The notes below the pieces were generated by a model that worked only from the letters and a program-made list of their open reading frames with translations, did not search any database and was not told the origin of the DNA. A DNA stretch of 64,000 nucleotides from Paracoccus methylarcula. GTDB lineage: Bacteria > Pseudomonadota > Alphaproteobacteria > Rhodobacterales > Rhodobacteraceae. The stretch lies in the NCBI RefSeq assembly GCF_003007735.2, contig NZ_PXNQ02000002.1, positions 1-64,000 on the forward strand, read 5' to 3'. The position numbers and the translations under genes are program-made. This document shows, piece by piece, positions 39,761 to 49,099 of the stretch. The stretch's first letter is position 1, and the number at the start of each line of letters is the position of its first letter.

Positions 39761-40204
39761 ATGCCCAGCACCATCCAATTGCACCGCGTCATCGCGGCCA
39801 AACCCGAAAAGATCTATCGTGCGTTCCTGGAACCGGACGCGGTTGCAAGCTGGCTGCCGCCATTCGGCTTTCTCTGCACGGTGCATGAGCTGGAACCGAA
39901 GGTGGGCGGCGGTCACCGGATGTCATTTCGCAATTTCACCACCGGGCAAGGTCACTCTTTCGGTGGCACCTATCTGGAACTCGTGCCGGGGGAGCGTCTT
40001 GTCTATACCGACAGTTTCGACGACCCCAACCTGCCGGGCGAGATGAAGGTCACCGTCACATTGACGGCCGTCTCGGTCGGCACCGAGATCGAGATCCGGC
40101 AGGAAGGCGTGCCGGACGTGATCCCCCGCGAGGCCTGCTATCTCGGCTGGCAGGAAAGCCTGCGCAAGCTTGCAAGGCTCGTCGAGCCGGAAATCAACCA
40201 ATAG
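39761..40204 (+). CDS. SRPBCC/AHSA1-family protein
   Basis: A 147-residue Bet v 1-like protein: HRVIAAKPEKIYRAFLEPDA, ASWLPPFGFLCTV, GGGHRMSFRNFTTG, and a C-terminal GWQESLRKLARLVE. AHSA1-type members bind hydrophobic ligands or assist folding; this is the 'polyketide cyclase/ATPase activator' subgroup with no assigned role. Start at 39761 by domain alignment. It is controlled by the promoter at 39578 if the operator prediction is right. Confidence 0.88.
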   Translation: MPSTIQLHRVIAAKPEKIYRAFLEPDAVASWLPPFGFLCTVHELEPKVGGGHRMSFRNFTTGQGHSFGGTYLELVPGERLVYTDSFDDPNLPGEMKVTVTLTAVSVGTEIEIRQEGVPDVIPREACYLGWQESLRKLARLVEPEINQ

Positions 40205-40405
40205 GCGCGAAGGGGAAGGGAAACGTCTCGGCCGCCGTTCATCCCTTGTCTGAAAGGGGAGAGTAGGCGGATCATCTCCGGGGCATTCCCGCCGTCCTGT
40301 GTCGCATTCATGCGACAGTCCCGGCGCCATTGATCGCGGGAAGGCAACCATTGCTTGCATAATCGCGTTTGAAGGCGGGAGGATGAAATGGAGGAGGAAC
40401 TGAAA

Positions 40406-40633
40406 ATGCGAGAGATCGGACGCATCAATTGCGAGGATATTGACCACAATCCCTACATGGTTGTCAAGCTTCGGGAGGCTGTCTCCCTCACGCCGATGGG
40501 CGGAAGGCGGCAACAGATGGACGGGGGCTATGAATACAGGCTTTCCAATGGAAGTCCGGCCACGCCCGTTGGTCCAGGCGATAAATGCTTCAAGGTCGCC
40601 GGAAGCGGAACGATCATCCAGCGGAAAGGCTGA
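40406..40633 (+). CDS. Small protein, unassigned
   Basis: A 75-residue soluble protein (MREIGRINCEDIDHNPYMVV, ending KVAGSGTIIQRKG). An in-frame ATG at 40388 would add six residues, but GGAGGAA lies 8-15 bases before 40406, so that start is preferred. No known family. Codon use is less GC-biased at third positions than its neighbours, which could mean recent arrival or chance. It may be a real small gene; moderate confidence only. Confidence 0.45.
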   Translation: MREIGRINCEDIDHNPYMVVKLREAVSLTPMGGRRQQMDGGYEYRLSNGSPATPVGPGDKCFKVAGSGTIIQRKG

Positions 40634-40770
40634 TGGCCACGCGCTGCAGCCCCCCATACCGACCCGTGCCGGGCGGATTTGTCTGACGGCGAACAGACCA
40701 TTGCCCGGCTGCCCGCCGCCCGGACCGGTCGGCTGCGGCCCCCCGGGTTCGACCAAAGCTCTCCGCCGGA

Positions 40771-41286
40771 TCAGCGCCCGGTTTCCGGGATCGGCAATGC
40801 GCTGGTCGATTTGATCTCCTCCATCGACAGCAGGGCGGTGACATTGTGGATTTTCACCTCGCCGATCAGTGATTGGTAGAACCGGTCATAGGCCCGCGCG
40901 TTCCTGACCTGCACTTTCAGAATGTAATCGATATCGCCGGCCAGCCGATGCGCCTCGATCACCTCGGGCCGTTCGCGCAGCGCCTGCAGGAACCGCGCCG
41001 CCCAGTCCTTGTCATGCTCGCTGGTGCGGATCAGCACGAAGAAGCAGGCCTCCAGCCCCAATGCCTGCGGGTCCAGTATCGCCACCTGCCGGCGGATCAC
41101 CCCGGCCTCGCGCAGCTTGCGGATACGGTTCCAGACCGGGGTCTTCGAGGCGCCCACCCGGTCGGCTATCTGGTCCAGCGACAGGCTGGCATCCTTCTGC
41201 AGCAGGGACAGGATTTTGCGATCCACCTCGTCGAGGCGGACGGTTGTTTGTGCTGTGCCTGTGTCTTGCGACGTTTTTTCCGCCAT
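40771..41286 (-). CDS. Lrp/AsnC-family transcriptional regulator
   Basis: A 171-residue regulator with an N-terminal helix-turn-helix (VDRKILSLLQKDASLSLDQI through SKTPVWNRIRKLREAGVI) and a C-terminal RAM domain for ligand binding and oligomerisation. It is divergent from the DUF2849-cysI-cysH cluster with a 99-bp shared region that holds an AGAA-N5-TTCT palindrome, so control of sulfur assimilation is the natural inference. The ligand is unknown. Confidence 0.93.
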   Translation of the reverse strand: MAEKTSQDTGTAQTTVRLDEVDRKILSLLQKDASLSLDQIADRVGASKTPVWNRIRKLREAGVIRRQVAILDPQALGLEACFFVLIRTSEHDKDWAARFLQALRERPEVIEAHRLAGDIDYILKVQVRNARAYDRFYQSLIGEVKIHNVTALLSMEEIKSTSALPIPETGR

Positions 41287-41340
41287 GATCTGTCCTCCGA
41301 ACCGTTCATCCTTATTTTTCCGACCCTATCGCAAAGATCC

Positions 41341-41353
41341 AGAACAAAATTCT
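41341..41353. promoter_or_regulatory. Candidate Lrp operator at cys promoter
   Basis: AGAACAAAATTCT is an inverted repeat with an A/T centre, the shape expected for AsnC/Lrp proteins. It abuts TATATT (41353-41358), a plausible -10 element for the rightward cys transcript, so binding could block or assist initiation. Confidence 0.4.
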
Positions 41354-41385
41354 ATATTGAGGGTACCAACGGAAAGGTCCGAAAG

Positions 41386-41718
41386 ATGAGCAAAGCCTTC
41401 ACCCCGACGGCAGCAAAGCCCGGCGTCATCACCGCGAACGATCTGCGCGAAGGCCATAACGTCTGGATGTGCGAGGATGGCTGGACCGCCGATCCCGCGC
41501 AGGCGACCCTGTTCGAGGACGAGGCCATCGCCGAACTGGCGCTGTTGAAGGCCATCGGGCAGTCCGATCTCGTGGTCGGCCCCTACATGGTCGAGGCCCG
41601 GCGCGGCCCGAACGGCCCCGAGCCCACCCATTTCCGCGAGGCCTTCCGCCAGACCGGCCCTTCCAACTATTTCCACGGCATTCAGGCCAGCAAGCAATGC
41701 GAGGCAGCCAATGTTTGA
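41386..41718 (+). CDS. DUF2849 protein
   Basis: A 110-residue protein that fits DUF2849: PGVITANDLREGHNVWMCED, then WTADPAQATLFEDEAIAELA. It is a small conserved partner at the head of sulfite reductase operons in alphaproteobacteria, with unknown role. Start at 41386 after AAAGG. Its stop overlaps the sulfite reductase start by 8 bases. Confidence 0.88.
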   Translation: MSKAFTPTAAKPGVITANDLREGHNVWMCEDGWTADPAQATLFEDEAIAELALLKAIGQSDLVVGPYMVEARRGPNGPEPTHFREAFRQTGPSNYFHGIQASKQCEAANV

Positions 41719-43369
41719 TGCACGTCCCGTCGATACCGACTATGTTCGCCACCGTGCGGCCCAGTTCCGCGCCCAGGTTGCTCGCCGCCTGGATGGTAGC
41801 CTGACGGAAGAGGAATTCCGCCCGCTGCGCCTGATGAACGGCGTTTATCTGCAACTGCATGCCTATATGCTGCGGATCGCCATTCCCTATGGCACGATCA
41901 GCCCCGACCAGATGCGGATGCTGGCCCATCTGGCCGCGCATTACGACAAGGGCTATGGCCACTGGACCACCCGCCAGAACATCCAGTTCAACTGGCCCAA
42001 GCTGGTGGAAATCCCGGATATGCTGGATCACCTCGCCTCTGTCGGGCTGCATGCGATCCAGACCTCGGGCAACACGATCCGCAATACCACCACCGACGCT
42101 TTCGCCGGTGCCGCCAAGGACGAGATCGCCGATCCGCGCCCCTATGCCGAACTGATCCGCAGCTGGTCCACTGATCATGCCGAGTTCCAGTTCCTGCCGC
42201 GCAAGTTCAAGATCGCCATCTCCGGCGGCGCGCGCGACCGTGCCCTGGTTTCCGCCCATGATATCGGGTTGCGCATCGTCGAGCGGGACGGTCAGCGGGG
42301 TTTCGAGGTCTGGGTGGGGGGCGGTCTTGGCCGCACGCCGATGCTGGGCAAGGTGATCCGTGACTTCCTGCCGGAAGGCGATCTGTTGCCTTATCTGGAA
42401 TCGATCATCGCGACCTATAACCTGAGTGGCCGCCGCGACAACAAGTACAAGGCGCGGATCAAGATCACCGTCGCCGAGCGCGGCTTGGACGTGTTCAAGG
42501 CCGAAGTCGAGCAAGAGTTCGAGTTTCGCCGGGCCGATTTCCGCGGTATTGACCAAGAGGCGCTGGCCGGTTTCCGCGAACGCTTCGCTCCGCCCTCGTT
42601 CCGCAACGCGCCGGTGGACGGGTTCGAGGCCGAGCGCAAGGCGAATCCCGCTTTCCGCAGCTGGACCGATACCAACCTGCATAGCCACCGGATCGAGGGC
42701 TATGCCAGCGTCATCGTGACCTTCAAGGCGCCGGGGGCGACTCCGGGCGATGCCTCGGCCGAACAGATGCGGCTGCTGGCCGATCTGGCCGAGCGTTACG
42801 GCCACGCCGATATCCGCATCAGCCACGATCAGAACGTGGTGCTGCCGCATGTCCATAAATCCGACCTGCCGGCGCTTTACCTCGCGCTACGCGAAGTTGG
42901 GCTGGCCACGGCCAATGCCGGGCTGACCAGCGATATCATCGCTTGCCCCGGCATGGATTACTGCACGCTGGCCACCGCCCGCTCGATCCCCATCGCGCAG
43001 GAGATCGCCGAGCATTTCCGTGCCGAAGGGCTGGAAGAAGAGATCGGCAAGCTGAATATCCGCATCTCGGGCTGCATCAATGCCTGCGGTCATCACCATC
43101 TGGGTCATATCGGCATTCTCGGCCTGGACCGGGCAGGGGTCGAGAATTACCAGATCACCCTTGGCGGCGACGGCTACGATATCCCGGCTATCGGCCAGCG
43201 CGCCGGTGCGGGCTTCCCCGCCGAAGAGGTGGTTCCGGCCATCGACCGCTTGCTGCGCGCCTATCTGGAACTGCGCGAGGATGCGGGTGAGCCCTTCATC
43301 GACGCCTATCGCCGTCTTGGTCCCGCGCCTTTCAAGGCAGCCCTCTATCCGGAGACGGTAGATGCTTGA
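41711..43369 (+). CDS. cysI: Ferredoxin-type sulfite reductase (nitrite/sulfite reductase family)
   Basis: A 552-residue sirohaem enzyme that reduces sulfite to sulfide for cysteine synthesis. The duplicated half-domains are visible (LQLHAYMLRIAIPYG and GYGHWTTRQNIQFNWPKL; SHRIEGYASVIV and ISHDQNVVLPHV). The sirohaem/[4Fe-4S] ligands are in CPGMDYC and GCINACGHHH. Lies between DUF2849 and cysH, so sulfite is the likelier substrate than nitrite. Confidence 0.93.
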   Translation: MFDARPVDTDYVRHRAAQFRAQVARRLDGSLTEEEFRPLRLMNGVYLQLHAYMLRIAIPYGTISPDQMRMLAHLAAHYDKGYGHWTTRQNIQFNWPKLVEIPDMLDHLASVGLHAIQTSGNTIRNTTTDAFAGAAKDEIADPRPYAELIRSWSTDHAEFQFLPRKFKIAISGGARDRALVSAHDIGLRIVERDGQRGFEVWVGGGLGRTPMLGKVIRDFLPEGDLLPYLESIIATYNLSGRRDNKYKARIKITVAERGLDVFKAEVEQEFEFRRADFRGIDQEALAGFRERFAPPSFRNAPVDGFEAERKANPAFRSWTDTNLHSHRIEGYASVIVTFKAPGATPGDASAEQMRLLADLAERYGHADIRISHDQNVVLPHVHKSDLPALYLALREVGLATANAGLTSDIIACPGMDYCTLATARSIPIAQEIAEHFRAEGLEEEIGKLNIRISGCINACGHHHLGHIGILGLDRAGVENYQITLGGDGYDIPAIGQRAGAGFPAEEVVPAIDRLLRAYLELREDAGEPFIDAYRRLGPAPFKAALYPETVDA

Positions 43370-44093
43370 TCAATCGCTCGATATCCGGGCCGAGCGGCTC
43401 AACGAGCGATACCGGCACCACGCAGCGACCGAAGTCCTGCGCCGTGCCGTCACCGATCCCGATCTGGGCAAGGTGGCACTGGTATCGTCATTCGGGGCCG
43501 AGTCGGTCGTGCTGCTGCACATGGTCTCGGTCGTGGCGCCGGGATTGCCGGTGCTGTTCATCGACACCCAGATGCTGTTCCCCGAGACGCTGGAATATCA
43601 GCGCGAGGTCTCGGCCAAGCTGGGGCTGACCGATGTGCGGGTGATCCGGGCGAACGAAACCGAGGTTTCGCGCCTCGATCCCGACGGCACCCTGCACCAG
43701 TTCAACCAGGATGCCTGCTGCGACCTGCGCAAGACCGTGCCGCTGGAAACAGCGCTCTCGGGCTTTGATGCATGGATCACGGGGCGCAAGCGTTTCCAGG
43801 GCGGACAACGGACCGATCTGGAATTCTTCGAGCCCGAGCCGCCCCTGCGCCTGCGCGTTAATCCGCTGGCCCATTGGCGCATGGAGGACGTGCAGACCTA
43901 CATGATCGAGAACAACCTGCCGCGCCATCCGCTGGTCGCGAAAGGCTATCCCTCGATCGGCTGCGCGCCTTGCACCTCGCCCGTGAAGCAGGGCGAAGAT
44001 CCCCGCGCAGGCCGTTGGCGTGGCAGCGAGAAAACCGAATGCGGCATTCACTTCATTGGCGGACGCATGGTCCGCGGAAAGGTTCCGGCATGA
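43362..44093 (+). CDS. cysH: Adenylyl-sulfate (APS) reductase
   Basis: A 243-residue reductase that converts activated sulfate to sulfite. The fold begins VALVSSFGAESVVLLHM. It has the iron-sulfur cysteines CC (119-120), Cys201 and Cys204 (CAPC), plus the catalytic Cys227 in KTECGIH. Four cluster cysteines indicate the APS-preferring type. Overlaps cysI by 8 bases and DUF934 by 4. Confidence 0.95.
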   Translation: MLDQSLDIRAERLNERYRHHAATEVLRRAVTDPDLGKVALVSSFGAESVVLLHMVSVVAPGLPVLFIDTQMLFPETLEYQREVSAKLGLTDVRVIRANETEVSRLDPDGTLHQFNQDACCDLRKTVPLETALSGFDAWITGRKRFQGGQRTDLEFFEPEPPLRLRVNPLAHWRMEDVQTYMIENNLPRHPLVAKGYPSIGCAPCTSPVKQGEDPRAGRWRGSEKTECGIHFIGGRMVRGKVPA

Positions 44094-44461
44094 GCGAACA
44101 GATCATCGTCCGCGACGACGGTTTCCACCCGCTGAGCGATGCGGCAGAGGTCACGCTGGCGCCCGAGACCGCTCCCGAGGAACTGGTCGATCACCTGCAT
44201 CGCGCGGTGATCGCCATCGATTTCCCGGCAACCGGCGACGGGCGCGGCTTTTCCCTGGCCCGCAGGCTGCGCGCTTTGGGCTTCGAGGGCCGTCTGCGCG
44301 CCACCGGCAAGCTGATCGCCGATCAATATGCCATGGCCCGCCGCGTGGGCTTCGACGAGGTCGAGATCACCCCCGAGCTTGCCGAGCGTCAGCCGCAGGA
44401 ACAATGGCTGGCGCGGGCCGATTGGCGTGATTGGGACCATCGTGCGCAGCTTGCCGGCTGA
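44090..44461 (+). CDS. DUF934 protein
   Basis: A 123-residue protein: MSEQIIVRDDGFHPLSDAAE, then AIDFPATGDGRGFSLARRLR, GKLIADQYAMARRVGFDEVE and a final DWRDWDHRAQL. This is the DUF934 family found in sulfate-reduction clusters. It overlaps cysH by 4 bases (ATGA) and was chosen over a longer frame that lies inside cysH. Function unknown. Confidence 0.92.
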   Translation: MSEQIIVRDDGFHPLSDAAEVTLAPETAPEELVDHLHRAVIAIDFPATGDGRGFSLARRLRALGFEGRLRATGKLIADQYAMARRVGFDEVEITPELAERQPQEQWLARADWRDWDHRAQLAG

Positions 44462-44512
44462 GGGGCCTTTCGCCCGCCCGAAAGAAACACTAGAACACTC
44501 AGGAATTCACAG

Positions 44513-45355
44513 ATGACGCTGGATATGCCCGTGACCGAGGCCGCTCAGACGACCGCCAAGAAGACCCTGCCCGACGCACAGACCGTGACCGCGGTCAAGC
44601 ATTGGAACGATCACCTGTTCTCGTTCCGGGTGACGCGGCCTGCCTCGCTGCGTTTCCGCTCGGGCGAATTCGTGATGATCGGGCTGCTGGGCGACAATGG
44701 CAAGCCGCTCCTGCGCGCCTATTCCATTGCCTCGCCCAACTGGGACGATGAGCTGGAATTCTATTCGATCAAGGTGCAGGACGGGCCGCTGACCTCGAAG
44801 CTGCGGCATATCAAGGAAGGCGACGAGATCATCCTGCGTCCCAAGCCGGTCGGCACGCTGGTGCTGGACGCGCTTCTGCCGGGCAAGCGGCTGTGGTTCC
44901 TGGCCACCGGCACCGGCATCGCGCCTTTCGCCAGCCTGATGCGCGACCCCGAGACCTATGAGCGCTACGAGCAGGTCATCATGATGCATACCTGCCGCAC
45001 CGCCGACGAGCTGAACTATGGCCGCGAACTGGTCGAGAACCTGCGCCATGATCCCTTGCTGGGCGAGCTTTACGGCGAGGATTTCGCCAATCGGTTGCTT
45101 TATTATCCGACCACCACGCGCGAGGAATCGCCGCAGATGGGCCGGATCACCGACAATCTCAGCTCGGGCAAGGTGCTGGACGATCTGGGCCTGCCCCCGG
45201 TGAGCCCCGAGACCGACCGTGCGATGATCTGCGGCAGCCTGGCCTTCAACGTGGATGTCAAGGCAGTGCTGGAAGGTTTCGGTATGCGCGAGGGTGCGAA
45301 TTCCGAACCGAAGGAATTCGTCGTCGAAAAGGCTTTCGTCGGCGAGGGGATCTGA
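44513..45355 (+). CDS. fpr: Ferredoxin-NADP+ reductase
   Basis: A 280-residue flavoprotein: FRSGEFVMIGLLG, LRAYSIASPNWDDELEFYSI (FAD), LWFLATGTGIAPFASLM (NADP) and a C-terminal VVEKAFVGEG. It passes electrons between NADPH and ferredoxin/flavodoxin, here most plausibly to the sulfite reductase. Ends the sulfur operon; the next gene is convergent. Confidence 0.95.
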   Translation: MTLDMPVTEAAQTTAKKTLPDAQTVTAVKHWNDHLFSFRVTRPASLRFRSGEFVMIGLLGDNGKPLLRAYSIASPNWDDELEFYSIKVQDGPLTSKLRHIKEGDEIILRPKPVGTLVLDALLPGKRLWFLATGTGIAPFASLMRDPETYERYEQVIMMHTCRTADELNYGRELVENLRHDPLLGELYGEDFANRLLYYPTTTREESPQMGRITDNLSSGKVLDDLGLPPVSPETDRAMICGSLAFNVDVKAVLEGFGMREGANSEPKEFVVEKAFVGEGI

Positions 45356-45407
45356 GGGGCGCTGCCGCCTGCCTCCCATGCCTTGGGCGCGGGGCGGCGG
45401 GATCATC

Positions 45408-46352
45408 TCAGGGCAGGATGGCGAGCCACATCCATACGCTGAATATCGAAAGCGCCGTTCCCACGAGTACGGTTGATGCGGCAACGCGGCGTGCGGCGCC
45501 GTAGATATTGGCGAAGAGATAGGCATTGACGCCCGGGGCCATCGCCGCCGTCATCACTGCCGAGCGCATTCCCGCGGTATCGAGCCCGACCGTCTTGCCA
45601 AGACCGAAGGTGATCGCCGGATGCAGGATCAGCCCGCAGGCGCAGCACATGGCAATCGTCGCCATGTCGCCCTCGGGCCGGTAACGATAGAGGATGCCGC
45701 CAAGCCCGAACAGTGCCGCCGGAAGCGCCGCGCGCGAGATCATCTCGACCGCGGCCCAGAAACCCGCCGGCATGACCAGCCCGGCCTGCATCAGCAGGTT
45801 CATGGCAAGGCCGCAGATAATGCCGATCACCAATGCCGTGCGCAGAACGCCCGACAATGCCCGCATCGCGACCCGGCCAAGCGACAGGCCGCTGTCGCGG
45901 GCTCGGGTGAACTCCATCACGCTGATCCCGAATGTATAGAGCATCGGCGAATGCAGCGCGATGATTGCCCAGTTGCCATGCAGCGCATCCGGGCCATAGG
46001 CGCGCTCGGTGATCGGGATCCCCAGCAACAGGCTGTTCGAGAACAGGCAGACAAAGCCGATCGCCACGCAATCCTCGGGCCCGCGCTTGAACAGGTATCT
46101 TGCCCCGGCCCATCCGGCGGTGAAACTGGCGAAGGCACCGGCATAGAAGGGGATCAGCAGGCTGGCGCGGAATTCCGATCCAAGATCGAGCCTGGCCATG
46201 GAGGCGAAAAGCAGCGTCGGCACCGCGAAATTCTGGGCGAAATTCATCAGACCGTTGACGGCGCTTTCGCCGAACCATCCCCGCCAGCTGACCAGGTAAC
46301 CGAAACCCACGACCAGGAAGACCGGCAGGATGATGGTGAACAGGGCGCTCAC
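45408..46352 (-). CDS. AEC-family (auxin efflux carrier-like) transporter
   Basis: A 314-residue membrane protein with about ten hydrophobic segments: FTIILPVFLVVGFGYLVSWRG at the start, VCLFSNSLLLGIPI (the conserved N/P motif), and MAPGVNAYLFANIYGA at the second half. Family members export organic acids such as malate. The substrate here is unknown. Its start overlaps the MBL hydrolase stop by 4 bases, so it ends that operon. Confidence 0.9.
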   Translation of the reverse strand: MSALFTIILPVFLVVGFGYLVSWRGWFGESAVNGLMNFAQNFAVPTLLFASMARLDLGSEFRASLLIPFYAGAFASFTAGWAGARYLFKRGPEDCVAIGFVCLFSNSLLLGIPITERAYGPDALHGNWAIIALHSPMLYTFGISVMEFTRARDSGLSLGRVAMRALSGVLRTALVIGIICGLAMNLLMQAGLVMPAGFWAAVEMISRAALPAALFGLGGILYRYRPEGDMATIAMCCACGLILHPAITFGLGKTVGLDTAGMRSAVMTAAMAPGVNAYLFANIYGAARRVAASTVLVGTALSIFSVWMWLAILP

Positions 46353-47178
46353 AGCAGGTCCGCCATCATCGGGGGCAGGGTGGGACGTTTTGCCGAAACC
46401 TCGATCACCATCCCGTCATGGGCGGGCAGGATATGGTCGGGGGTCTGCGCCATGACCTGATCGTAATCCATGTCGATATGCATGTTGGTCAGCACGCCGC
46501 GCGGACATCCGGAACGCTCGATCCAGTCCAGCGCCTGCGCCAGATGGGCATGGCTGGGATGGGGCTCGGGGCGCAGCGCGTCGCAGATGAATGTCTCCGC
46601 CCCCTCGATCATGGGCCAGGCGCTTTCGGGGATCTCCGACACGTCAGGCAGATAGACCAGCCCGCCGATCCGGAACCCGAGAGCGGTGATCCCGCCATGC
46701 GGAACCCGGAACGGGTGAAAGTTCAGCGCGCCGCCGGGGCCATCGATGGTCACCGGACCGTCCAGCCGGTGCAGATCGGCGATAGGCGGGTAATGACTGC
46801 CCTCTGGCGCCTCGAAGATATAGCCGAAACGTTCAACCAGCGCCTCGGTCGTTGGCGTGTCGGCCCAGACAGGCATCCTGCGGCGGGCGTTGTAGACCAG
46901 TTGCCGCAGATCGTCGATGCCGTGGATATGGTCGGCATGGGGATGGGAATAGATCACCGCGTCCAGCGTGGCCACGCCCGCATCAAGAAGCTGCGGCACC
47001 AGGTCGGGGCCGGTATCGATCAGCACCTGGGTGACGCCTTCGCTCCCCTCCCGCTCGAGCAGAAGCGAGCAGCGGCGGCGGCGGTTCTTCGGATTCCTGG
47101 GGTCGCAGGCACCCCACCGATTGCCGATCCGTGGTACCCCGCCGGAAGAGCCGCAGCGAGGATGGTCGCGCGGATCAC
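46349..47178 (-). CDS. MBL-fold metallohydrolase (PhnP-like), apparent -1 frameshift near its start
   Basis: A metallo-beta-lactamase-fold protein: SSGGVPRIGNRWGACDP, the metal motif YSHPHADHIHGID, and GGITALGFRIGG, then LTNMHIDMDYDQ with later His residues in DHILPAHDGM. It resembles PhnP-type phosphodiesterases. The natural start is GTG at 47178, overlapping tatD by 4 bases, then VIRATIL and a frame change near 47157. One added G (CTC G[G]C TGC GGC) restores IRATILGCGSSGG. Corrected length is about 276 residues. Confidence 0.85.
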
Positions 47179-47984
47179 GCCGCGCCTCCGGCGGCCTTCC
47201 AGAACAGGCGGTCGAAATTTGCAGAGGTCCGGCGGGCGAAATCGGGATAATCCATGCCGAAGATCTCGGCCCCGACGGCAGCGGTTTTCGCCACATAGGC
47301 CGGTTCGTTACGCTTGCCGCGATGGGGCGGCGGAGCAAGATAGGGACTGTCGGTCTCGACCAGGATGCGGTCCACCGGGGCGGCGGCGAAAATCTCGCGC
47401 AGCTCGGTCGAGCGGGGGAAGGCGGCGATGCCCGACATCGACAGGTAGAAACCCAGATCAAGCGCGGCCCGGGCGAGTTCCGCGCCCGAGCTGAAGCAAT
47501 GCATGACGCAGGAATAGGCCCCGGCGCGATATTCCTCGGTCAGGATGCGGGCCATGTCATCATCGGCATCGCGGGCATGGATGATCAGCGGCAGGCGGGT
47601 CCGGCGGGCGGCCTCGATATGCAGACGCAGGCTTTCCTGCTGCGCGCCCGCGCTTTCGGCGGTGTAGTGATAATCGAGCCCGGTCTCGCCGATACCGACG
47701 AATTTCGGGTGATCGGCCAGCGCGACCAGTTCCTCGATGGTCGCCATGGGCTCATCCGCGACGCTCATCGGATGGGTGCCGGCGGCGTAGAACACGCCCT
47801 CATGCGCCTCGGCCAGCGCGCGGACCTGCGGTTCCAACCGCAGCCGGGTGCAGATCGTGACCATGCGGGTGACGCCGGCCTCGGCCGCGCGGGCAAGCAA
47901 TGCGTCATGCTCTCCGCCGAAATCGGGGAAGTCCAGATGGCAGTGGCTGTCGACAATCGGCGGGGGAAGGGCCGCTTGGGTCAT
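47175..47984 (-). CDS. tatD: TatD-family metal-dependent hydrolase
   Basis: A 269-residue TIM-barrel hydrolase: IVDSHCHLDFP (metal site), GIGETGLDYHY, LPLIIHARDAD, VMHCFSSGAE and LVETDSPYLAPPPHRGKRNEP. TatD proteins are DNases or phosphodiesterases linked to DNA repair or quality control. Start 4 bases after holB on the same strand; dac-tmk-holB-tatD is a common alphaproteobacterial order. Confidence 0.95.
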   Translation of the reverse strand: MTQAALPPPIVDSHCHLDFPDFGGEHDALLARAAEAGVTRMVTICTRLRLEPQVRALAEAHEGVFYAAGTHPMSVADEPMATIEELVALADHPKFVGIGETGLDYHYTAESAGAQQESLRLHIEAARRTRLPLIIHARDADDDMARILTEEYRAGAYSCVMHCFSSGAELARAALDLGFYLSMSGIAAFPRSTELREIFAAAPVDRILVETDSPYLAPPPHRGKRNEPAYVAKTAAVGAEIFGMDYPDFARRTSANFDRLFWKAAGGAA

Positions 47985-47988
47985 GGGA

Positions 47989-49099
47989 TCAACTCGTGGC
48001 AGGCGGGGCGGATTGTGCGGGCGGCAGATGCGCCAGTTCCGTCAGCATATCCATCACCAGCGCGGCAGGGTCAAGGTTGACCGCCCGGCCGGAGCGCGCG
48101 CGCGCCGAAAGCCGCGCCTGTGCCTCGGCCCATGCCCGCGCCGCCCGATCGTCGGGCGACAGCCGCGCCATGAGGGCACCTTCGCCCTTGGCGGCTTGCG
48201 GCAGGGGCGCGCCCATCAGCCCGGCACGGGCGGTGCGGGTCAGGAAACGGTCCAGCAGCGTGATGATCAGGTCAAAAGGATCGCCATCCGCATTGGCCCG
48301 GCCCGCCGCCGCCTCGGCCAGTTTCGCCGCCGCCAGCCGGTCCAGCCGGGGTAGCGTGGCGAAGAGATCGACGATCTGTTGATAGCGGGCAAGCCCGTCC
48401 TGCCCGGCCAGGCGCAGCGCCTCGCCCACCGAACCGTCGGAAAGCGCCGCCAGGGCCTCGGCATCCTCTTCGACGCCCAGTCCCGCAAGCGCCTGCGTCA
48501 TCAGATCCGGCGTCAGCGGGTTCAGCCGCAGCGTCCGGCAGCGCGAACGGATTGTCGGCAGAAGCCGTGCGGGCTGATGTGCGATCATCAGGATCAAGCC
48601 GTTGCCCGGCGGCTCCTCCAGCACTTTCAGCAGGGCGTTGGCGGCGGCGGTGTTCATCTCGTCGGCGGCATCGATGATGGCGACGCGGTGACCGCCCTCG
48701 GACGCGGACAGGTGGAAAAAGGACAAAAGCCGCCGGATCTCGTCCACGGTGATCTCGGCACGCAACCGGCCGGCCTTGTCGTCCCATGGGCGGCGGATCA
48801 GTTGCAGGCCCGGTTCGGACAGGGCCCTGATGCGGCGCGCGGCGGGATCGTCCCCGGGCACGGAAAGATCGTCACTGCCTGCACCCGAGATCAGCCAGCG
48901 GGCGATGGCCCATGCCAGCGTGGCCTTGCCGGTGCCGCGCGGCCCGGTCAGCAACCAGGCGTGATGCAGGCGCGTCCCGGGTGGCTTCGACGAAATCGCG
49001 GATGGCGGGTTCCTGGCCGATCACATGCGGGGTCATGCGCGGATGCGGGGCGCCGGGAACCCGGTCGGGCTCGGGGATGTCCTGCGGATCGCGGCTCAC
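47989..49099 (-). CDS. holB: DNA polymerase III delta' subunit, apparent frameshift in the N-terminal part
   Basis: Clamp-loader subunit. From 49099 (GTG, 4-base overlap with tmk) the first frame encodes PHVIGQEPAIRDFVEAT. The rest, in another frame, encodes HHAWLLTGPRGTGKATLAWA (P-loop), NTAAANALLKVLEEPPGNGLILMI and the C-terminal helical domain. The switch is near 48975-48985. Two missing bases (GAC G[GG] CGC) or one extra base would restore a typical ATRDGRLHHAWLL; the exact lesion is uncertain. holB is essential, so a sequence error is likely. Corrected length is about 370 residues. Confidence 0.88.

Noticed and set aside
40300..40317. TGTCGCA-TTCA-TGCGACA hairpin
   Set aside because: Seven-bp palindrome in a gap, with no T run and no clear role; could be an operator but nothing supports it.
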